Below are positions 55,716 through 64,000 of a stretch of 64,000 nt of DNA, one piece after another (the stretch's first letter is position 1; the number at the start of each line of letters is the position of its first letter). Under the pieces are notes generated by a model. That model was not told where the DNA came from and did no database searches. It saw only the letters and a list, made by a program, of their open reading frames with translations. The translations under genes and the position numbers were made by a program. Source of the stretch: Cristatella mucedo (lineage: Eukaryota; Bryozoa; Phylactolaemata; Cristatellidae); the NCBI GenBank assembly GCA_009760855.2, contig WPIO01000303.1:17501-81500 (forward strand), given 5' to 3'.

Positions 55716-56044
55716 CATCCTACGCAGACATATATTGGTACAAATCATTTGTAACCAATCACAATAGTCCAAGTGCACAATCGGGGTATCACCTTTTTAT
55801 TGTCTCAGAGGTCGTCAACTTTGATGTCGAATTTAAGTTCTTTCTGAATCTAAACAAGTTACTGTGGAATTCGGCCCTAGTCGCCTTAATAGTGAATTAA
55901 AGTGACTCAGAAACAGCTGATGAAAACGAAGAGAACGAAAAAGAATATGAAGAGGGTTGGTAAAACTACAAACAATAAATTACAATCAGTGATGAGTAAG
56001 ATGTGCAATATATTGCATTGGTGGCATTGAATATTGCAATATAC

Positions 56045-56760
56045 TGTATTTTTAATGATAATAATGCACTTGATAAAGCGCCCTCAGAGAACTCAAATCT
56101 CTTTCTTGGTGCTTTAGATTTGCTACAAAGGGACACGCGATTGAATCGTGAGTAATATCATGCTTGATAAACAACATGCATAACATGGTTAAGGGTGACA
56201 TGCACAGGGTCAGCATGCAAGTATGGTTAGTGGCAGCATGCACAGTGTCAGCACGCATAACCACATGAAGGAGGAATCACAGGGACCCAGTAAATGCTGT
56301 CATAAATAGGTGTGTTTTAAGTTCTTTTAAAATGCGACCAAGTCAGGGGATGTTCTGACGCAAGTCGGGAGTGAGCTCCAGGCTTTTGGAGCGTTCGAAC
56401 TAAATTCACGGTCTCCGAAGGATTTGAGGTTTGTACGAGGTATTGGTAAACTGTTGGATTCCGAAAAGCGGATGGTACGATGCTTGGCCTGTTGGGGGAG
56501 AAGATCTGAGAGATAGGCTGGAGCCAAAGAATGAAGTGACCTAAAAGTAAAAGTGAGTGACAAAACATTGAAGTCGATCCGTTGCTTGACTGGTAGCCAG
56601 TGCAGGTCGGCGAGAAGTGGTGTGATGTGGCGACTGCAAAGCTGACGACATACAAGCCTAGCTGCAGAGTTTTGCACCAGCTGTAAGCGCCTGACTGTAC
56701 ATGCCGGTCGGCCAGCAAGCAGTGAGTTACAGAAGTCAAGACGGGATGCCACAAATGCAC
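56045..56760 (-). mobile_element. L2-like LINE 3' part, antisense
   Basis: On the minus strand it reads SRLDFCNSLLAGRPACTVRR and LHWLPVKQRIDFNVLSLTF, with the 3' UTR and tail at the low-coordinate end. Same family as the element at 61 kb. Confidence 0.85.
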
Positions 56761-56955
56761 AATTTTTGGAATTTAGTATTGCAATATATTTTTTGTTGAA
56801 TAGCAGAACGTTGAATACAATAACAATATTATTTTGCCTAGCCTTGGCACGAACCATGCACGTTATTTTAGCGTTTATCATGAAAGTCTCTACCCTATGT
56901 GCATGCAACGATCCCGTAATAAATAAGATAAATTTGCATTGCGCCCTCGGAGAAC

Positions 56956-56957
<2 letters not shown>

Positions 56958-57010
<53 letters not shown>
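56958..57010. repeat. AT microsatellite at a LINE/SINE-like tail
   Basis: A TA run directly next to GCGCCCTCGGAGAACTGAAT, the antisense of the common 3' tail. Confidence 0.9.
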
Positions 57011-57013
<3 letters not shown>

Positions 57014-57029
57014 GACACTTCACAGATGC

Positions 57030-57630
57030 TCTATAGAAAGCATTACCAAATGATAGGTGGTAGCGTCCGTAAGCAGCAGGCGTGGGATAAGCAGGTACAT
57101 GCACACGAAGAACGAATCACAAAGACCCGCCAAATGTGGTAAAAAAACAGGTGCGTTTTAAGCTTTTTTTTAAATGTGATTATGTCAGGAAACGTTTTGA
57201 CATGCGTCGGAAGTGAATTCCAAGCTTTAGGGGCATGCGAACTAAAGGCACAGTACAAAGCAAGGCAGTTAAATCAGCGAACAAAAAGACTTGGCGGCTG
57301 GCAACAGGTAGTTGCCTCAGGAACTGTCTGGCTTAAGAGTTCAATGTTCTCGCGGGCAGGCCAAAAAGGGCAGATCGAATCACGCCGTTAGAAAGAGTGC
57401 CTGCTTGCTAATATGCTGCACCTCGTCGTAAAGAAATGGCTCCTTTTAGGCCGGTTGCGTCAAGGGCAGAATACCGGGAATCTTTGCATAAATCGTAGCC
57501 AATGCTGAGGTAACAACGCCAAGGAGGCTGGGCTCAGCTGATTATCGAGTTAATTCCTTCACAGCAAATATAAAGTGCCAAGAAACAGACTGAGTTCTCT
57601 GAGGGCGCTATATAAAATGCACTATTGTTG
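57030..57630. mobile_element. LINE 3' region scraps (segment B copy 2)
   Basis: An antisense 3' portion (57040-57260; minus strand reads HAPKAWNSLPTHVKTFPDI), then a plus-strand tail at about 57585-57645 with the CTCTGAGGGCGCTATATAAA motif. Confidence 0.6.
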
Positions 57631-58489
57631 TTATTATTACAATAAATTAAAGCTCTTGCCTCACCGCCCCGAAACGATTATGTTTTCCTAAAGCAACTTC
57701 TCACCCGAGGCATCTCTAGGCTGCAACAGCGAAGCGCCTCCCCTTTGCGCAGCCTCCCTCTGCTCTCAAACAATCTGGTCAGTGCACACACGCTGAACTG
57801 CGATAGGTCCAGGGCACCTGCATCGGCCATTCACCCCTCGGAACTTGGTCATGCACAACCTTTAACAAAGCAGTCGCTAGGAACCCTGGAGCCATTTAAA
57901 ATTTCGCTCGCAACAAGAGTATTCGTAGCAGCCATACCGAAGCGTTTGGCGAGGGCTTAGCGGAGTTGAGGTGCAGGACGTAGCTCTCGTGCCTCAAGAA
58001 ATCCATACTAGTTTAGCCCCGTTAGGCAATCAGCGAAGAAACACTCAGAACTACCCGGTGGCGTAGCAAGGGGTGGGCAGGGGAGAACAGATGTCACAGG
58101 TGCCAAGGTCAAGAGGTGTCACAAGCAAAATAGATTGTGCATATTTTTGTAGAAACTTGTTTATGTGTGAATACAAATCGTGATTTAGAGCAAGACTTTG
58201 TTTCAATGGACTTTAATAGTTCTGGCTGACTCAGTCATGCATGTTTACAGACTCAGACCAATCTAAGCTAAGCTAAGCTGGCTGTGCCTGCCTGCCTGCC
58301 ACAAACGCCAGTGCTCATCCGGTCCATGCAGTGCTGTTGACAGGAAATAGTGTGGCGCTCAGTCAGATTGTTCGTCGCCAAAATAATAAGTCTGAGAAAG
58401 TCACTAGTGAGATTGCTTGTTTGAAATTGTATTCTACTTGTAGACACTGTGTGCACTGATTCTGCTGGCGCCAGCCATGCAGACGACAT

Positions 58490-60980
58490 CGTCACTTCCA
58501 ACCTTACTTGTCAAGCCTTGTTGTCAAGCTCCCTGAAAACTCAACTATCCTCCAACTATCATATATTTCCTTCGACGATGGAGTCAACGGTATGAAGGTT
58601 AGCATGCCACTTCAGATCAGATTCCGTGAACTGCACTGTCGCTTCGGCTAGAGTGTACTTTTCTACATTTTTGGTTACCCCAATCTATTTTTTGAAGACG
58701 TGGTAGGAAAACAGCAAGTAGTGCCCATCAGAGCAAACGAAAACTTGAGGAGAAGAAAAAAAGCAAACAAGTCCAGCAAGGTATGGAGGTTTTTGGTCTA
58801 GCATAAGAGAAAAAGATACGGAGTCTACAGCAATTTCCAAAGTGCTGACCCTGAATGATATTAGCTACCTGAAGTTTGACCAAACCGACGTTTTGGTCGT
58901 TATTCCGCAGCCCTTTTGAAGTGGACTAGTCTACGAGGATCGAGCCTATTTCAACAGAAAGAAAGTTTATTTTCTCGAAAGGGTGATCAAATCGTGATCG
59001 CAGCCTGGTTCAAGAGGGAACTTGCTAATGGGTATGAAGTTAACCGAACATGACTGGTCTACTCTAGCTCCAAACAGTTGGAATATTGCTTCTGTTGTTT
59101 TATCCCTATGTCCAACCGAAATTTCCGATCGTCACTTGAATTGGAAAAAGAGTTTAGGCAGTTGAGGAAACCTGAAAAACTTATTGTCCATGAAAACAGC
59201 TCTTTTCACCTTCAAGCTTCCACCACATTGGAAGAAGCAGAGAGGAGACTTCTCAGAGGCAGTAGAATGGACACTGCTGTCGAGGCACAAATCTTATTGG
59301 AATAACAAGGATGCAAGAAGACGTAAAGAGAGTTCTTAGCTGCATCGAGTTTTCAATCTCTCAACACCTAGTATTGCGTGGTCGCCAAGAGAGTCTTGGC
59401 GTGATTAGTGAAAGAAAACCTTTTGAAAACTTCTTGGGACTTCTTCACCTTCTCTGCTCTGTACGCGGTACAGCTTAGTATGATCCTCTTCCACATGCCA
59501 GAAAGAGTCCAAAGTCAGTCTCTTATGTGAATCCTCAAACCCAAAATGAGTTCCCTAGTATACTTCCACCTGCAGTCAGAGACAAGCCACTCTGTGACAT
59601 AAGGCTAACAAGTGATATGGAATTCTGCTCGACTGAAATCCTGATTTAAGACTACGATCGTATGTCTGAGGTCATTAGATATGTCGAGGGTGATTTTGCC
59701 AACAAAACTGTCATCATCCAATAGTCTTTCCTGGGCTTTCTTCAAATCTATGCCAAAGATGTTTCAGAAGTTGGGGGTCTCATCTTGGACTAACTCGTGT
59801 ATGACAAAAAGTCCTTGCAATAAAGCAGGTCGCAGTGCTACGACAAAGCAGCAGTCATGTCTGGCCATTTGTCAGGTGTTCAATAAAAAATCCCGTCCCG
59901 AAATGAGGAGGCAATTTTGGTAATTGTGATAGCTATAGCTTGAATCTGACAGGGGTTCATGCTGCAAGTCAAGATTCCTTGTCATTAACTCTTTTGGAAC
60001 AGTAGAGAGAACCTACCTATTCTTTAAAAGATCAAATCTGACACGAGAAGAACTGCAGCATTGTAGTTCTTTTGGAGCAACTGTCTGAGGACACAAGTGA
60101 AGCACTTGAAAAAAGAAGTGAAGCTGGCAGTCTTCTACACTTTATCACGAGTTTAGAATATTGGCTACGTTGCCATTATTTTATAATTTAAAAAGAAATA
60201 ATGACCGCGCTCGGAAAAGTCTGCAGGATTTAAAAATGACCTTCAGAGACGCCCCTAGTGAACTTCACTTTCCTAAGATTGAGTTACCGAGATTCGAGAA
60301 GGCCTGTGCCAAGAATCACTACTGGATGCCAAAAAGAGATATGCATTTTGGGAGGTCGCACTTTTACAAGCAATTCACCGAAGGACACAGATGCCTGGAG
60401 AACTCTCTCAAGATAATGGTCTTAGGGAAGAGAGGGTTTAAAAAATAACGAAGAACAGCATAGACTATCTCAGACAAGAAATTGCCACTAGGTTTTCCCG
60501 GCTCATAGATCTTGATGCTAAATTTGGTTTCTTGTTGGAAGCTGAGCACTTGACTAAACCAATCTCTACCAGTTGTATCTAGATCTTTTTAGGCTTCTGT
60601 CGTTCCGAGGTTGGTGGAACAGACGTGTACAACGAATTATGTGACTGTAAAATGCTTCTTACCACGCGTCACGACTCAGTATCAAGGACCACACTGGAAC
60701 TCATGTTTTTCATTGTCAGTTATCGAGAAGATGTGTTTCCTAATTTGAGAGTTTCCTTTGAAAGTTCTTCTCACCGTAGTTTTATCAGTTGCCATTTGTA
60801 AACGTTCCTTTAGTAAGCTGAAGATAATCCTGTCTTATCTGAGAGCATCGATGGAGCAAGATCGACTCTCTGATTTGGCCTTGCTAAGCATAGAGAAGGA
60901 AACACTGGAAAAAATTGACTTTCAAACTGTATTTGACCAGTTTGCCATGTTCACAGCCAAGAGAATTAATTGAATTAATA
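58490..60980 (+). mobile_element. Decayed hAT transposon (DUF4371/ZMYM1-like), copy 2
   Basis: Three landmarks lie in order: a zinc-finger-like start (59070-59305, YCFCC ... HENSSFHLQA), a core with YDKAAVMSGHLSGVQ (about 59835-59885), and the hAT dimerization region (60780-60973, KRSFSKLKIILSYLRASMEQ). Frameshifts and stops separate them, so it is inactive. Confidence 0.82.
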
Positions 60981-60989
60981 CTGTGATAG

Positions 60990-62330
60990 CCACCTTGTAC
61001 CTTTACTACAGTTGGTAAAACTTTGTCGACTCGATATGCTCTGCAGTGGTTCAGGTCCTATCTCAGTGGGAGACTCCAGAGTATTGACCTGAATGGACAA
61101 AGATCATCTGAAGTACCTCTGAAATATGGAGTACCTCAGGGCTCCGTGCTAGGTCCGGTTCTTTTCACTGTTTATACTCTCCCTCTTGCTGATGTGATTG
61201 CCAAGCACAATCTAGGCTTTCACTTCTATGCGGATAACACTCAGTTGTACCTTTGCTTTGATCCCTCCCAGCCTTCGAGCACCTCAAATTCTCTAAACTC
61301 ACTAGCTGCATGCATTGATGACATCCGCACGTGGATGGCAGCAAATTTTCTAAAACTTAACGATGATAAAACTAACTTACTTGTTATGGGCAAACCCAGT
61401 GTGATCCAGAGATTGGAAAGGCTGACTCTCAAAATTGGCTCTGCCAGCATATCTCCAGTTGAATCAGCTCGAAATCTAGGTGTCATATTCCAAAGCGACC
61501 TCTCGTTAGACGACCATATCAGCTCCACAGTCAAATCCGCCTATTTTCAGCTTCATAACATTGCTAAAATTCGGGCTTGTTTAGATAAAGATACCACGTC
61601 CAAGTTGGTCCATGCATTCGTGACATCCGGTCTCGACTTCTGCAACTCACTGCTTACTGGCCTACCAGCATGTGCGATCAGGCGATTGCAGCTGGTGCAA
61701 AACTCTGCAGCTAGGCTTGTCTGTCGTGAGCGTCGCAGTTGCCACATTACTCCACTTCTCGCCGACCTGCACTGGCTACCAGTCAAGCAACGGATTGACT
61801 TCAAGGTTTTGTCGCTCACTTTTAGGTCCCTTCATTCTATGGCTCCAGCCTATCTTTCAGATATACTACCCCATCAGGCCAAGCATCGTACCACCCGCTT
61901 TTCGGAATCCAACAGTCTAGAAATACCTCATACAAACCTTAAATCCTTTGGAGACCATGCACTTAGTTCATATGCTCCCAAAGCCTGGAACTCCCTCCCG
62001 ACATGCGTCAGAACATCCCCTGACCTGACCACATTTAAAAGGAACCTAAAAACACACCTATTTAGGACAGCATTTAGTGGGTCCTTGTGATTCGTCCTTG
62101 ATGTGCTTATGCATGCTGACACTGTGCATGCTGCCACTAACCACATTTGCATGCTGACCCTGTGCATGTCACCCCTAACCATATTATTCATTTTGTTTGT
62201 TTTTCAAGCATGATTTTACTTACCATTCAATTGCATTTCACTTTACAGCAAATGTAAAGCACCTAGAGTGAGATTAAGTTCTCTGAGGGCGCTTTATCAA
62301 GTGAATTATTATTATTATTATTATTATCAT
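60990..62330 (+). mobile_element. 5'-truncated L2-like LINE with reverse-transcriptase ORF and 3' tail
   Basis: An open frame from 61023 to 62090 holds the RT palm (YGVPQGSVLGPVLFTVYTLP), the catalytic box, and the C-terminal thumb region (LHWLPVKQRIDFKVLSLTFR). The 3' UTR ends in the common tail (TTAAGTTCTCTGAGGGCGCT) and an ATT repeat at 62308-62328. The element starts inside the RT, as expected for 5' truncation. The catalytic box reads YADN instead of YADD, so this copy should be dead. Confidence 0.88.
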
Positions 62331-62539
62331 ATGCCTGCTAGCGTGTATTTTTTGCATTTCTGCTGTGGTGGAGCTATTTTGCAGCAATTGTTTTACAAGG
62401 CGAGGGGGTGTCATTTGTACCTCTGTCCCCCGAACACCAAAAGGTCCGACGACGCTACTGCACATGTGCTGCAACGATAGAGGTTTCGTCGGCCCCCAAT
62501 AACAGCCGCACGAATATAGTCAACAGTGATAAAATTAGT

Positions 62540-63240
62540 GGCTCGCTCAGGCAAGGCGAGTTAGAAATGCATGACGTTCGTTCGTTCTATGTACTTTTTC
62601 CTGTTGACAGAAAAGAGATATTTCGCCAGGTGCGTCGAAAACTCGCCGCGGGAGCTCGAGTCTGACTCAGCAAGCCGCAGTCAAAGGGTGCGACACCGAC
62701 GACATCAATTTTGTCTTTATCACCGATCGCTGCGATTTGTTGCGTCTGCTTGTTAAAGTTCGCCTGAACGCCTGCGCCCATATCGCGGCTTGTGTGAGCT
62801 CTACTTTTTCTGACTAAGTGGTGCACGCCGCAGTATACATAGACACAGCCGGCTTCATTTTGCATTCGCCTTTCATACTCATTCCAACGGGTTGACTTTG
62901 GTCGCTCAGTTAGTAATGCATCGTCGGGCACCACCATACTCGTCGGCCATATTCACCGTCTTATAAATAGTGATGCATATAAAATAATGTAATTCATTTG
63001 TATAGCGCCCCAAGGGAACTGAATCTCTATTCAGGCGCTTCACGTATGCCTCGGAGCTCGACCCCCACGAACCCAGCAAGACCTTGGTGGGCGCGAACAC
63101 ATTAAGCCGCTCAGAATAATAATGATGCAGAAAGTCATTATAGTCCTACCCTTGGGCTCATGCCTCGTGCAAGCGCTAACCATACTACACTCCACTCATT
63201 TGAGGGTAAAGTGTAGGTGCACGGTGGGCTGTTTTAAAAG
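62540..63240. repeat. Dispersed repeat R, in segment B copy 2
   Basis: The fullest copy, interrupted by the SINE at 62985-63112. Confidence 0.7.
62985..63112 (-). mobile_element. tRNA-derived SINE (type 1), antisense, inside the dispersed repeat
   Basis: It splits the dispersed repeat that is continuous at 30.96-31.3 kb and 51.2-51.8 kb, so it inserted after that repeat spread. Confidence 0.72.
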
Positions 63241-63249
63241 TGATTATCG

Positions 63250-63830
63250 GCTAAGATTAGTAGTAGGATATTTAACGTTTTGTAGCTGAAAGTAGGCATA
63301 CTTGACTGCAGAGCTGATGTGATCATCTAGTAAAAGGTCACTTTGGAACAGGACGCTTAGATTTTGTGTAGACACAACATGAGCTATGCTGCCAGAGCCA
63401 GTCTTGAGCATTAAACTTTCCAATTTTTGAGTCACACTTGGTTTGCCCTTAGCTAGTAAGCTAGTGTTGTCGTCATTTTATTTAGGAAAATTTGCTGCCA
63501 TTTTTGTGCAGATTTCAGCAATACATGCAGCAAGGGAGTTGAGAGATGTTGTCGTGCTAGAGGGCTGGGAGGGATCAAAGCAAAGGTACAACTGAATGTC
63601 ATCTGCATACTAGTGAAAGTCTAGATTGTGCTTGGCGATAACAGCAGCAAGAGGGCAAGTACAAACTGTGAAGAGAAGCGGACCAAGAACAGAGGCCTGA
63701 GGTACCCCATACTTCAGTGGTTCCTCGGGTGATCTTTTCCCATTCATAGTTGCACATGCGAGAGGCAAACAAGCCCTAGTCTGGAAGAGGGATTGTGGAA
63801 GAGTGCCTTTCGGTACACATGCCACTGCTG
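63250..63830 (-). mobile_element. L2-like LINE RT fragment, antisense, at the right edge
   Basis: It has the same RT segment as 31320-31740, slightly longer, and follows the same dispersed repeat in the same order. Confidence 0.8.
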
Positions 63831-64000
63831 CTGCTAGTACTGCTGCTGCTGAGCAGTGACCCGGATCAGCTGCACTGACACGGATCAGCCTCGCTGACCC
63901 TTGTCTGTTGAAGCAACTGTTGTTGCTCCTGAAACGCTAATTCAGGTTTGACCACTGCTGTGTGCCACTGCTATGTTTTGCTTTCAAATATTGACCCACG

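Larger units (their letters stand above)
57230..63240. repeat. Duplicated segment B, copy 2
   Basis: The counterpart of 46690-51790. It keeps the hAT C-terminal region that copy 1 lost, and carries a later LINE (about 60990-62330) and a SINE (62985-63112). Confidence 0.75.

Overview
The window is animal nuclear DNA. It has split genes with GT-AG introns, many microsatellites, L2/CR1-like LINE fragments, tRNA-derived SINEs and decayed hAT transposons. I cannot name the phylum; the repeat mix suggests an invertebrate, but that is an impression. I see no bacterial operon, CRISPR array, tRNA gene or rRNA gene.

Left half, plus strand: one complete gene fills about 4.0-36.0 kb. I could join 30 coding exons (4426-35540) with every reading phase matching. 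They give 5172 nt and a protein of about 1723 residues. It is an ACF1/BAZ1A-type subunit of an ISWI chromatin remodeler, with WAC, DDT, WHIM-type motifs, a PHD finger and a C-terminal bromodomain, in the order of vertebrate BAZ1A. Its introns hold SINEs, LINE 3' ends, microsatellites and a composite repeat. Intergenic DNA (1 to about 3.9 kb) precedes a GC-rich likely promoter and a noncoding first exon.

Centre, minus strand: a hormone-sensitive-lipase-family (family IV, Abhydrolase_3) esterase runs from 44644 down to 37048 in six coding exons (339 residues). It has the HGGGW oxyanion motif, the GDSAGG serine, the DPLRDEG aspartate and the HGF histidine. It converges tail to tail with the BAZ1A-like gene.

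Right half: about 51.8-63.2 kb looks like a second, rearranged copy of about 36.6-51.8 kb. It carries the last two lipase exons again (intact lengths, splice sites and stop), then the same run of LINE scrap, unknown sequence, hAT transposon and a dispersed repeat. The segment that should hold lipase exons 1-4 is missing. A 5'-truncated L2-like LINE with a long reverse-transcriptase ORF lies in this copy. The last 1.2 kb resemble the intron just upstream of exon 27 of the BAZ1A-like gene.

The two genes are not obviously linked in function: one is nuclear and shapes nucleosome spacing, the other is a cytosolic-looking lipid or ester hydrolase. The window's most distinctive biology is structural: the decapitated lipase duplication, introns made almost entirely of CT microsatellite, and SINEs that share a 3' tail with the resident LINE.
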